This document shows, in pieces, positions 1 to 6,714 of a stretch of DNA of 21,002 bases. Made by a program: the position numbers and the translations under genes. The stretch lies in IMG/VR virus record IMGVR_UViG_3300045921_000221, positions 1 to 21,002 of that record, one strand, 5' to 3'. Each line of letters opens with the position of its first letter. Position 1 is the stretch's first letter. The notes beneath the pieces are model-generated. The model searched no databases. It was not told the origin of the DNA and saw only the letters and a program-made list of their open reading frames with translations. Source of the DNA: a virus.

Positions 1-260
1 CGGACGTCCCAGATGTGACCCTGGAAGGCCGCGCCCTGGCCATCGTTCTTGCGCCGCCTCCGCGAGTTGACGAGGTAGAGCATCACCTGGTTGCCGCACC
101 CGCAGGGGCAGAGATACCGGCACGACTCGGGCTCGCCCTCGCGGATCAGGAACTCGAATGAGGAGATGCCATCCGGGCTGATGCTCAGATCCGGACGGCT
201 CGCGCCCTCTGGGAGATCGAACGCGACCTCGGTGGGGATGTACTTCGTGACGCGGGGCAT
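1..260 (-). CDS. Partial small Cys-cluster protein (N-terminal 86 residues)
   Basis: The gene starts with ATG at 260. That ATG shares its A with the TAA stop of the tail tube gene (TAATG overlap), so it is translationally coupled to it. It runs off the left edge with no stop in the visible 86 codons. The visible part has no signal peptide or membrane segment. It carries a cluster of cysteines (C47, C51, C53, C55, with the motif CPCGCG) followed by basic residues (SRRRRK), which suggests a small metal-binding knuckle. The CPCGCG pattern recalls the cysteine cluster of DUF6527-type small proteins, but that is only a motif-level resemblance. The position after the tail tube gene is where a tail assembly chaperone is often found, yet nothing in the sequence supports that role. 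Function unknown. Confidence 0.7.
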   Translation of the reverse strand, partial: MPRVTKYIPTEVAFDLPEGASRPDLSISPDGISSFEFLIREGEPESCRYLCPCGCGNQVMLYLVNSRRRRKNDGQGAAFQGHIWDV

Positions 261-1834
261 TACTGAGCCAGGGTCGGCAGGTAGTCGAAGAACACGAAGA
301 ACAGGGTGTGATCCATGTTCGCATCGTACTTCGCGCCGGTCGCGGCATTGGCGGACAGCGGGAGCGTGATCGGCTGATCCTGCTCCACCTTCGCGCGGGC
401 GTCGCCGAGCGCGATCATCGGGATGTCGATAGCGATGCCCGCGTTCTCCTTCGCGAACTGGATGTCGAGCGTGCAATCCACGTTGTTGCGGACAGCCGAG
501 ATCGCATCGACGTTCGAGAAGTAGGCGGTCATGCTGCCCTCGACCACGAAGGAGCCGACCGACACGTCAAAGGCACCGAGAACGCCGACCGCCTTGTTGG
601 GGCTGGCGTTGTTCTTGACCATCAACTTCAACTCGGTGACGTAGGCGAACAGATCGGTCGGCGCCTCGTCGGCGGCATCGGTCTGTGCCAGGCGGATGCG
701 CGTGACGTCCGAACTGGTGTTGAAGGCCGCGGCCTCCGCGAGCGCCGGGCGGGTGCCCGACTTCACACCGGTCGCGCCAGTCCGCTGCTCGTTGTTGATC
801 GCGATGAACCCGAGATCGACGTTCAGCTTGTCAGCCGTGGGCACGTTGAGCCCGAGCTCGTTGGCGATCGCGCCCACCAGATACTCGCTCTGGATCTGGC
901 TCGGGCTGGCGTCATCCGGCGCGCCCAGCGTGCGCTCGATCTGGTAGGTGCGGCGCTTGATGAGCGTGCTGCTGCTCTCGTTCTTGAGGCAGCGGCCGAA
1001 GAACAGGCGAATGGTCTTGCCCGTTCCGGTCTCGTTCACCATGTCGCTGCCGCTCTTGTCGAACACGATCGTGGTGGCGGTCACGGACTTCACGCGCTTG
1101 AAGCCGTTGTTGACCGCGTTCGTGAACCGCTCGCCCGCGGCGTCGCCGCCGACAAAGATGAACTCGCCGGGGATCAGGCCAAACTGCGTGAAGTCCTTGG
1201 TGCCGGACGCGCGGGTGAGAGTGGCAAACGCACCGGTCGTGGTGATGTCGACCTCGCCGGAACCAAACTGGAAGCCCACGGCCACGATGCTGCCCTCGTT
1301 GGCGGCAGGGCTGGAGACGCCCACGGTCTCGTTGACGGTGAGCGTGAGCGCAACCACGGTGGTGACTCGCTTGAGCCCGTTGGCGGTGCTGAGGGCGAAG
1401 CCGGAGGCGTACAGGAGATCGCCCACGCGGAAGGGCTCGGCGGTCCAGTCACCGGCGGCGCGGACGTAGGTGTTGGCGCCGGTGGCGGAAAAGGACTCGC
1501 CGGTGGCGATGCCGTACTCGGCCTTGCGCCGGAAGTCGGCAAACATGAAGCCCTGGATGATGCCGTTGCCATCGCCGGGGTTGGAGAGGTTGCTCTGCGT
1601 GAGATCGGTGTTGAACCCGCCGCTGGCATCGAGGTCGGTGGTGACGCCCTTCTTCAACTGGCGGGAGGGATTGATGGGGTTGCGGGCGACCGTCTTGATC
1701 TCGCCGCCGAAGTCGGTGTACGAGTTGGGCTCGAGCGGATACCACACGGCCGAGCCGTTGGCGACGCCGATGCTCGTCTCCTCGGAGAAGCGGAGCCCGG
1801 TGATGTTGCTGTCGATCTTCTTGACCTGGGCCAT
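260..1834 (-). CDS. Phage tail tube protein (major tail protein)
   Basis: This 524-residue protein should polymerise into the hollow tube of a long non-contractile tail. The N-terminal 60 residues (SIGVANGSAVWYPLEPNSY, then a cluster reading RNPINPSRQLKKG) match the pattern of the Phage_tube_2-type tail tube family as I remember it. ATG at 1834 is preceded by AGAGGAG at good spacing. It follows the tail terminator gene directly, the usual order in siphovirus tail modules. The middle contains two related beta-rich segments, roughly residues 130-190 and 215-280. Both have a GD/GE start, a short NGLKRV or NGFKRV core and a following LTV or IVFD strand, which suggests an inserted duplicated domain. 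No sheath protein is seen, so a siphovirus-like tail is favoured. The family call is from sequence feel, not a search. Confidence 0.8.
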   Translation of the reverse strand: MAQVKKIDSNITGLRFSEETSIGVANGSAVWYPLEPNSYTDFGGEIKTVARNPINPSRQLKKGVTTDLDASGGFNTDLTQSNLSNPGDGNGIIQGFMFADFRRKAEYGIATGESFSATGANTYVRAAGDWTAEPFRVGDLLYASGFALSTANGLKRVTTVVALTLTVNETVGVSSPAANEGSIVAVGFQFGSGEVDITTTGAFATLTRASGTKDFTQFGLIPGEFIFVGGDAAGERFTNAVNNGFKRVKSVTATTIVFDKSGSDMVNETGTGKTIRLFFGRCLKNESSSTLIKRRTYQIERTLGAPDDASPSQIQSEYLVGAIANELGLNVPTADKLNVDLGFIAINNEQRTGATGVKSGTRPALAEAAAFNTSSDVTRIRLAQTDAADEAPTDLFAYVTELKLMVKNNASPNKAVGVLGAFDVSVGSFVVEGSMTAYFSNVDAISAVRNNVDCTLDIQFAKENAGIAIDIPMIALGDARAKVEQDQPITLPLSANAATGAKYDANMDHTLFFVFFDYLPTLAQ

Positions 1835-1846
1835 GAGCGTGCTCCT

Positions 1847-2272
1847 CTATCGAATCTCGTCGTACTCGAAATCGGCTAAAACGTCCGTCCGCCACCACGA
1901 TCCGTCAAGGCCCATCTCGGTCGTCCGGGCATTGCGGAACCAGACTCCCCCGGAAGTGCTGACGCCCTCGACGGCATTGCGGAAGAGCGCGGCCAGTCGA
2001 TCCGCCTCCTCCAGACCCTTCCCCGTGGGGGTGAACAGGGAGACCAGGAGGAGCCCGGTAGAAGTATAGAGCCTCGTCCCGGTCGAGCCGCTGAGCGTCG
2101 CCTGACGGCGCAAGAAGTGGCGAACACCGGCGCGGGCCCACGGCACCTGCGGGCCATCGGGAGGCTTGTCCCCAGCCGTGCCCTCCCAGACCATGACCAC
2201 ATCGTTCGCCTTCGCCACCGTGTTGATGAGCGTCAGCATCTGATCGCGGGCTTGTTCGAGGGTGGCTGGCAT
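1847..2272 (-). CDS. Tail terminator / tail completion protein
   Basis: The 141-residue product has the size and layout of phage tail terminators (DUF4128-like), which cap the tail tube and dock it to the head. It has an N-terminal helix (ATLEQARDQMLTLINTV), a central strand ending in TGLLLVSLFTPTGKG, then an EADRLAALFRNAVEGV helix and a C-terminal strand DVLADFEYDEIR. The small beta-strand, FTPxGxG, helix arrangement is characteristic of this group. It starts with ATG at 2272, six bases after the head closure stop, with no strong ribosome-binding site, so translation is probably coupled to the upstream gene. It ends 12 bases before the tail tube gene. The order closure, terminator, tube supports the call. 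Confidence 0.75.
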   Translation of the reverse strand: MPATLEQARDQMLTLINTVAKANDVVMVWEGTAGDKPPDGPQVPWARAGVRHFLRRQATLSGSTGTRLYTSTGLLLVSLFTPTGKGLEEADRLAALFRNAVEGVSTSGGVWFRNARTTEMGLDGSWWRTDVLADFEYDEIR

Positions 2273-2278
2273 GGGTCG

Positions 2279-2653
2279 TTATCGCACCAGGAACAGTACG
2301 TGGAGGAGCGGCGTCGGGCCGGGCGCAAAGGTCTCGATGTCGAGCACCCGCCACCGGTTGTCCTTGGACTCGTCAAGGAAGTGGGTGCCTCGCACGTCGC
2401 CGTTGCCGCTCGCCGCGACGTAGGCGACGCTGGTGGCGTCGCGCTGCAGCGTCGTCTGCGGGATGATCCCGGACTCCTTGATCGGGATGATGCAGGCGTC
2501 GACCTCTGTCTCTTTCTCGACCGGATCGTTCGCCCTCCACGGCTTCTGCGGGTCAGCGGGATCGGTGCTCTGCCGGATCAAAGTGACGGGCTTCCCGAAC
2601 TCGGAAACGAGATCAAGGGCGGTCTGAGCAAGCTCGGAGTAGTCAAAGGCCAT
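2279..2653 (-). CDS. Head closure / head-tail joining protein
   Basis: A 124-residue protein with a short N-terminal helix (YSELAQTALDLVSEFG) followed by alternating short strands (KPVTLIRQS, TEVDACIIPI, TSVAYVAASG, NRWRVLDIETFAPG, LLHVLFLV). This matches the small beta-barrel head-closure proteins of the SPP1 gp16 or HK97 gp10 type, which plug the portal channel and connect to the tail. The phrase NRWRVLDIETFAPGPTPLLHVLFLVR is the usual ending of such proteins. ATG at 2653 has GGAG about ten bases upstream, inside the end of the preceding 54-residue gene. It sits just before the tail terminator gene. A tail fibre and a Cys-rich gene separate it from the head-tail adaptor, which is unusual. 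Confidence 0.7.
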   Translation of the reverse strand: MAFDYSELAQTALDLVSEFGKPVTLIRQSTDPADPQKPWRANDPVEKETEVDACIIPIKESGIIPQTTLQRDATSVAYVAASGNGDVRGTHFLDESKDNRWRVLDIETFAPGPTPLLHVLFLVR

Positions 2654-2655
2654 CG

Positions 2656-2820
2656 TTACTCATCTCCATCGGGTGCCGCCTGGGCCGCGGCGCAGGAGTC
2701 GCAAATCTGGCCCGTGTCACAGCGGCGAGCGCGAACGTCGTCGGGCAGCGGCTCGGGCACAATCATCTCGCCGACCTTGACACCGCAGGACTCGCACTTC
2801 ACTTCGTAGGTCACGCTCAC
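2656..2820 (-). CDS. 54-residue Cys-rich, probable zinc-ribbon miniprotein
   Basis: A short reading frame begins with GTG at 2820, overlapping the TGA stop of the tail fibre gene (GTGA), and ends with TAA at 2656-2658, two bases before the head closure ATG. It fills the gap between these genes exactly. The peptide has CxxC at residues 9-12 and a second cluster at C34, C40 and C43 (CDTGQICDSC), the layout of a small zinc ribbon or rubredoxin-like knuckle. It is acidic at the C-terminus and has no signal peptide. An alternative GTG lies six bases downstream. The tight fit between neighbours and the paired cysteines argue that it is real. Its function is unknown; it might bind nucleic acid or act as a structural knuckle. 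Confidence 0.7.
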   Translation of the reverse strand: MSVTYEVKCESCGVKVGEMIVPEPLPDDVRARRCDTGQICDSCAAAQAAPDGDE

Positions 2821-5051
2821 TCGAAGGCTCCCTTCAAGGTGTTGAACTTCAGGACGTACCCGGCCTGTCCGTTTTGACCGACATTACCGCTCGCGCCGGT
2901 GCCGAACCCGGTGCCGCCCGCGCCACCGATTCCACCGTTCGCACTGATCGTGCCGCTGTTGTTCAGGGTCTCGTAGATCAGGTACACCACGCCGCCCGCG
3001 CCACCAGCACCACCACCGCCGCCACCGGTGTTGCCAGCCGACGAGTTGCCGCCATTTCCGCCAGCTCCACCGTTCGCCGTGATGAACGCGCTGGCACCGA
3101 CCACGATGTTGCGAGCGATCACGAAGCAGATCCCGCCACCAGCGCCACCGCCCCCACCGCCGCCGCCAGTGTTGGTCCCGTCGCCCGCGCCGGAGCCGCC
3201 GCCAGCGCCAGATCCGGAGCCACCGAGAAGCGTCGCACCATCAATCAGGTGAATGGTGAGTGCCCGCATCTCGCGGGTAATCACGCCACCGCCCGCGCGG
3301 GCTGCACCACCAGCACCAGACCCGCCGCTACCGCCGGCTCCGCTGCTAGAAGATGCGTTCGACACACCCATCGAGTTGACCAGCAAAGTCGGCGCAGTCG
3401 CCTGAGCTCCGACTCCGGTGGTGCCGGTCGCGCCCGCGGTGCCAGCGGACGAGCCGCCAGTTGATGTTGCACTCAGGGCTGTCCCGGCTGTCCCGCCTGT
3501 CGCGCCAGTGGCGCTGCCGCCAGGATTACCGTCGCGTCGGATCGCACCAGTGCCGTTCAGGGTCAGCGTCCCCTTGACGTGGATGCGGTAGCCACCGGTC
3601 GTGATCGTGTGCCCGGTCGCCACGGTCAAGTTGTTCCAGAAGCGGGGCCGCGTCAGCGTGATGTTGCCGCTCGTGGTGAAATCACCTTCGTAGCCGTCGC
3701 CAAAGTATCCGCGAACGGCCTCCGCGTACCACTCGCTGGTGCCCGATGCGTCGGTGGCCTTGAGCACGGCGCCGGCCTCGGATGCACCGGGCGGCAGCGT
3801 CAGCGTTCGATCGGCGGAAAGAACCGGTGCTTTCACGTCGATGTAGTTGCCGTTGTCGGACTCGCGGAACCGAATCTCAAGGCCGCTGCGGGCCTCAAGC
3901 ACGCCGGTCGGGCCGATCACCAACAGGTTGGTGCTGGAACTGTTCTTGACCTCTAGGAGGTTAGCAGACTGGCTCGTCGCAGCCTTCACCACTACCGCGA
4001 CAGTCGCAGAACTAGGAGGCCCGAAGTTGCAGGTGAACCCGGACATGTAGAAGTTCGTAGTCGTGCCGTCGAGGATCATCGCCGCGCCAACGCCGTTGCC
4101 GCGACCGCATCGCATATTCACGACGGTACCGGTCAGGTCGGCATTGGGGCTGTCGTAGGGTCCAAAGTACACGGTGTCGCTTAACACACCGAACATCTGA
4201 GCGCCATACCCGGTGTCGTAGACGCCCGCGATCAGGATTCCGTTCTCAAGCAGGAGCCCGGCGGTGATGAACCGGAACCACGACGTGTACCCCTGCGGAG
4301 CCGACGATGACATGATCCAGTGGCCGCACGCGGGATTGCCGAACTCGTCGTACAAAGAGAATGATGCGTAGTCCACGCCGCCGCTGGCCGTCGTGTAGAT
4401 GTGTAGAGCGCCAATGTCGCTGACCTGGGGGATGATCTCGTTGCGAGCATCGACAGTCGGCTTGTAAAAAATGTACTGAACGTGGTCGTCGTCGAGACGG
4501 CCAGCGAGACCGCCGTGATCGACCCATGCGAGAGTGAGGCTCGCTCCGGTGGACGAACTCGCGGGGACAAACCCAGTCGCGCCCGGATGGTTCTGGGGCA
4601 ACGTCACGGACCATGAACCTGTTGTGGCGTGCGGGAAGATCCCGACCGCGTTAGACAGACCGGGCTGCAGGTAGAGGCCGCCGTGGGAGACCAGAGCGCC
4701 GTATGAGTGCGTCTCGCCATCAGGAGCGCCGTCACCGATGACCGCAAAGAACTTGGTGCCGTCGAATCCGCCGACCGCAAAGGCGTCCGCGCCGTTGCTC
4801 TGGTTCGGGTCCTGATTGACCACAAGGCCCGCCTTGTCGAGCGGCGCGATGATCGTGTTGCGAGCGTCGTCCACGGGATCGCGGGTGATGTACTGCAAGT
4901 GATCGTCGTCGGCCAGACCAGTCAGTGCCCCGTGATCGGTGACGCCGCCACCGCCTCCACCGCCACCGGCATCCAGCACGACTTCGACCGGGCTGGTGTC
5001 GAGCACCAGTTCCACGGGAGAGGTGTCCAGGATGAGATCGGTGCTCGGCAT
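2817..5051 (-). CDS. Glycine-rich tail fibre / receptor-binding protein
   Basis: A 744-residue protein likely to form a trimeric host-contacting fibre at the tail. The frame stays open further upstream, but ATG at 5051 lies one base after the stop of the preceding gene and starts a sensible N-terminus. That N-terminus has a tandem LDTSPVE repeat (residues 8-22), a Gly stretch, and two copies of a fibre motif: DHGALTGLADDDHLQY at 39-54 and DHGGLAGRLDDDHVQY at 178-193. This DDDHxQY motif is common in phage fibres. The middle is beta-rich (330-500). The C-terminal third, from about residue 500, is Gly/Ala/Ser-rich with many GGxGG runs alternating with hydrophobic strands, like the glycine-rich receptor-binding tips of other phage adhesins. 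No chaperone or endosialidase motif was seen. Confidence 0.8.
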   Translation of the reverse strand: MPSTDLILDTSPVELVLDTSPVEVVLDAGGGGGGGGVTDHGALTGLADDDHLQYITRDPVDDARNTIIAPLDKAGLVVNQDPNQSNGADAFAVGGFDGTKFFAVIGDGAPDGETHSYGALVSHGGLYLQPGLSNAVGIFPHATTGSWSVTLPQNHPGATGFVPASSSTGASLTLAWVDHGGLAGRLDDDHVQYIFYKPTVDARNEIIPQVSDIGALHIYTTASGGVDYASFSLYDEFGNPACGHWIMSSSAPQGYTSWFRFITAGLLLENGILIAGVYDTGYGAQMFGVLSDTVYFGPYDSPNADLTGTVVNMRCGRGNGVGAAMILDGTTTNFYMSGFTCNFGPPSSATVAVVVKAATSQSANLLEVKNSSSTNLLVIGPTGVLEARSGLEIRFRESDNGNYIDVKAPVLSADRTLTLPPGASEAGAVLKATDASGTSEWYAEAVRGYFGDGYEGDFTTSGNITLTRPRFWNNLTVATGHTITTGGYRIHVKGTLTLNGTGAIRRDGNPGGSATGATGGTAGTALSATSTGGSSAGTAGATGTTGVGAQATAPTLLVNSMGVSNASSSSGAGGSGGSGAGGAARAGGGVITREMRALTIHLIDGATLLGGSGSGAGGGSGAGDGTNTGGGGGGGGAGGGICFVIARNIVVGASAFITANGGAGGNGGNSSAGNTGGGGGGAGGAGGVVYLIYETLNNSGTISANGGIGGAGGTGFGTGASGNVGQNGQAGYVLKFNTLKGAFE

Positions 5052-5052
5052 G

Positions 5053-5397
5053 TCAGGTGGTGACTTCTTCGAGAACCTTGATGCGGCCGCGCAGATAGGT
5101 CCGGGTGATCGGCCCGGCGAACACCACCTGCAGGTCGTACACGTACTCGCCGGCCGCAAGCGCCACCGTCTTGGAGAGCGTGATCTTCCCGTTCACGCCG
5201 TCCACGGTCATGCCGCCGCCGCCAGTCGTGAACTCCATCGCCGGTGGATCGACCGCGTCGTAGGACGTCCGCACCTGCATCTTGCACGTCGCGCCCGTGA
5301 GATTGATTGGGTCGCCCGTCGCCTTGTCGCGGAGCGTGATCGTCGCCTCAAAGGTGTCGCTCTCGACGACGTTGAAGTTGCGGGTGGCTGGGTCCAT
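5053..5397 (-). CDS. Ig-like BppU N-terminal-type tail accessory protein
   Basis: A 114-residue all-beta protein. The pattern begins FNVVESDTFEATITLRD, then DPINLTGATCKMQVR, a GGMTVDGVNGKITLS turn, and AGEYVYDLQVVF before a final RGRIKVLEEVT strand. This is the pattern of the small Ig-like domain that starts baseplate upper proteins (BppU-N-like) and also occurs as a stand-alone gene next to tail fibres. It may anchor the fibre encoded next or decorate the virion. ATG at 5397 follows the TGA of the adaptor gene by one base, with GAGGG at suitable spacing. The stop is one base before the fibre ATG, so adaptor, Ig protein and fibre are translated as a coupled unit. The fold is inferred from pattern only. 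Confidence 0.6.
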   Translation of the reverse strand: MDPATRNFNVVESDTFEATITLRDKATGDPINLTGATCKMQVRTSYDAVDPPAMEFTTGGGGMTVDGVNGKITLSKTVALAAGEYVYDLQVVFAGPITRTYLRGRIKVLEEVTT

Positions 5398-5398
5398 A

Positions 5399-5908
5399 TC
5401 AAGCCCTCAGAACGCGGTTTCCGGAGACGATCAACTCCCGGAGACGCGCGTCGACGGCCGGATAGGGCTTGAACGACGTGGCAGAGCCGTCGCGGGAGAA
5501 CTGCTTGCTGATGCTGATCGGCCCGACCTGCTTACTCTCCGCGCTCACCATGCGGCCGCTGGCATCGGCAACGGGATCTGGTGCGAGCGGCGCGCTCAGG
5601 GCCCGCAGCGCATACTCGGCGCAGGCCTCGGCGATCTCCACGGGCACGGCGTTCGCGGGCCGACCATCCTGATAGAACGCCTCGTAGCGCGGCCACTCCA
5701 TCGACTGGCTGACGTTGCGGCGGTAGCCCAGGAATGTGAACCGGGTGTCGAGGTAGTCGCTGGCGCGGACGATCGCCTTTTCGATGTTGGAATCGGTGAA
5801 CCCGGCGTAGGAGTTGCCTCGGTCGTCGTGATAGGACTTGAACGCGGCCACGCTGGTGTACGCGTTGGAGTTGGTCAACCCCGTGCCTGTCTCCACAACG
5901 AACGCCAT
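5399..5908 (-). CDS. Head-tail adaptor, DnaT-like (gp6/gp15-type connector)
   Basis: A 169-residue protein with the typical opening of phage connector proteins (VETGTGLTNSNAYTSVAAF), then YHDDRG, a helix ending in IVRASDYLDTRF, a MEWPR motif, and an AEACAEYALRAL helix. The YxDxRG, YLD.RF and WPR signature is the one found in proteins labelled putative DnaT-like ssDNA binding protein, which in phages sit where the first head-tail connector ring belongs. It should form the ring beneath the portal. ATG at 5908 has GGAGG seven bases upstream. It follows the small head-region genes and precedes the Ig-like and fibre genes. I trust the connector role more than any DNA-binding role. Confidence 0.75.
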   Translation of the reverse strand: MAFVVETGTGLTNSNAYTSVAAFKSYHDDRGNSYAGFTDSNIEKAIVRASDYLDTRFTFLGYRRNVSQSMEWPRYEAFYQDGRPANAVPVEIAEACAEYALRALSAPLAPDPVADASGRMVSAESKQVGPISISKQFSRDGSATSFKPYPAVDARLRELIVSGNRVLRA

Positions 5909-5935
5909 TCAGCAACCTCCTCAATCATGCTCGCC

Positions 5936-6184
5936 TCAGATGAACGTGCGACCACCGGGCGGCGTGATCGGCTTGATCGCGGGGCCCTTGAACGTCGTGC
6001 CCTCGGACGTCCGACGCTGGGCCGCGCTCAGCGGCTTCATCGTGTTGTCGTAGTCGTAGACGCCGGTGGCCTCTCGCATCCGCTTGTCGAATCCACCGGG
6101 GCCGATGTCGCCGCCGGGACCGACGTCATTGAAGCTGCCACCGGGTACGATTGTTGAGGTGGGTGGGGGAGGTCCTCCGGCCAT
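5936..6184 (-). CDS. Small Pro/Gly-rich structural-region protein, unknown
   Basis: An 82-residue product starting at ATG 6184, preceded by GGAG at eight-base spacing. The frame could be opened at an ATG at 6226, but that codon lies in a strong terminator hairpin, so the shorter start is chosen. The N-terminal third is Pro/Gly-rich (AGGPPPPTSTIVPGG, GPGGDIGPGG). The rest is polar with DKRMREATGVYDYDNT and a Pro-rich end. No membrane segment or known motif is seen. It is the first gene after the terminator and the last before the head-tail adaptor, so it is probably virion-associated or a head-assembly accessory. Function not recognised. Confidence 0.6.
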   Translation of the reverse strand: MAGGPPPPTSTIVPGGSFNDVGPGGDIGPGGFDKRMREATGVYDYDNTMKPLSAAQRRTSEGTTFKGPAIKPITPPGGRTFI

Positions 6185-6212
6185 GATCGATCTCCAAGGT
6201 GGGTGCGAATGG

Positions 6213-6240
6213 AAAAGCACCGCCATCGCTGGCGGTGCTC
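6213..6240 (-). terminator. Strong intrinsic (Rho-independent) terminator
   Basis: Read on the minus strand this is a perfect 9-bp stem (AGCACCGCC paired with GGCGGTGCT) with a six-base loop AGCGAT, followed at once by TTTTCC. It starts about ten bases after the stop of the 78-residue gene at 6250. The T-run exists only for minus-strand transcription. It would end or attenuate messages from the capsid side before the connector and tail genes. Confidence 0.8.
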
Positions 6241-6249
6241 GTCAGACGA

Positions 6250-6486
6250 TCAGCAGGTGTTCGCGCGATCAGCGCCGCCGCTTGCCGCCCGCTGCGGGTT
6301 GGTCAGTCCCGGGTTCGTCCCAAACGGGCTGTTGCTGCCCGCCCGACCCGGACTGGTCTGCATCGCCACCCCGCTCGGAGTGTTCGCGATGCTGGTCATC
6401 CCCTGCCCGTTGCTCTCCGGATTGCCCGGGCTGCTCGGCGCCTTGGGAGGGTTGCTCGTCCCGCTGTTCTTGTCGATCGTGGTCAT
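6250..6486 (-). CDS. 78-residue Ser/Asn/Pro/Gly-rich protein, overlapping gene
   Basis: This gene begins with ATG at 6486 inside the preceding 115-residue gene, in the +1 frame relative to it. The start has a strong AAGGAG seven bases upstream. By hand count about 87% of its third codon positions are G or C, and its codons (AGC, CCG, GCG, AAC, ACC) match the structural genes, which supports coding. The stop is ten bases before an intrinsic terminator. The product is low in hydrophobic residues and rich in Ser, Asn, Pro, Gly and Thr, with no motif I recognise, so it may be disordered. A longer version from GTG or ATG further upstream is possible but has no comparable ribosome-binding site. Function unknown; the position suggests a capsid accessory protein. 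Confidence 0.6.
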   Translation of the reverse strand: MTTIDKNSGTSNPPKAPSSPGNPESNGQGMTSIANTPSGVAMQTSPGRAGSNSPFGTNPGLTNPQRAASGGADRANTC

Positions 6487-6616
6487 CGGCGGACTCCTTC
6501 CAGCCCTCTGCCTTTGCAGCTTCGATCTCGTGGTGCTCAAAGTGACCGACGGTGTCGTAGTTCGATCCGTCCGCTCGCTTCACTCGCTTCCACAAGGTCT
6601 TGCTGGTGTCGGGCAT
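6269..6616 (-). CDS. 115-residue charged protein, overlaps next gene out of frame
   Basis: ATG at 6616 has AAAGGA upstream at suitable spacing. The first 43 residues look like a small folded domain: TLWKRVKRADGSNYDTVGHFEHHEIEAA contains an aromatic and charged pattern and ends in AKAEGW, a helix typical of short phage proteins. From about residue 44 onward the frame runs over the neighbouring gene starting at 6486 and becomes a Gln/Glu/Asp/Gly-rich tail (RQEQRDEQPSQG and so on). In this overlap only about two thirds of third positions are G or C by hand count, against about four fifths before it. The tail may therefore be a by-product of the other frame, or a tolerated disordered extension. 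It ends with RRR at the stop. No function recognised. Confidence 0.55.
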   Translation of the reverse strand: MPDTSKTLWKRVKRADGSNYDTVGHFEHHEIEAAKAEGWKESADDHDRQEQRDEQPSQGAEQPGQSGEQRAGDDQHREHSERGGDADQSGSGGQQQPVWDEPGTDQPAAGGKRRR

Positions 6617-6643
6617 GGGCTAGTTCCTTTGCTGAAAGGGGCT

Positions 6644-6706
6644 GCGGCCCGGCAAGGCCGCTGTCCCAAGATGTTATCCCGGCTCCGGCAGTCCCATTGC
6701 CGGCGC
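6644..6706 (-). repeat. Two adjacent inverted repeats in the 98-base intergenic gap
   Basis: The gap between the genes at 6715 and 6616 holds two hairpins. One is 6681-6706 (six-base stem CCGGCA/TGCCGG, seven-base loop, extended by GGC/GCC after one mismatch). The other is 6644-6661 (stem GCGGCC/GGCCGC, six-base loop). Neither is followed by a clear T-run on the minus strand. They could be RNA processing or stability elements, or weak terminators. Confidence 0.4.
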
Positions 6707-6714
6707 CGTCTGCG

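Noticed and set aside
308-1879. Long open frames on the plus strand opposite the tail tube, coat, portal and terminase genes (some over 400 codons).
   Set aside because: They mirror well-recognised minus-strand genes in GC-rich DNA, have Arg/Ala/Val/Gly-biased products without motifs, and lack consistent ribosome-binding sites.
4960-4990. CRISPR-like or tandem repeat in the GGT/GGC-rich segments of the fibre gene.
   Set aside because: The repeats are explained by Gly codons and have no spacer structure.
2817-5051. Diversity-generating retroelement target in the fibre gene.
   Set aside because: No reverse transcriptase or template repeat is visible in the window.
6185-6226. Earlier start (ATG 6226) for the Pro/Gly-rich protein.
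   Set aside because: This codon is in the terminator hairpin; ATG 6184 has its own GGAG.
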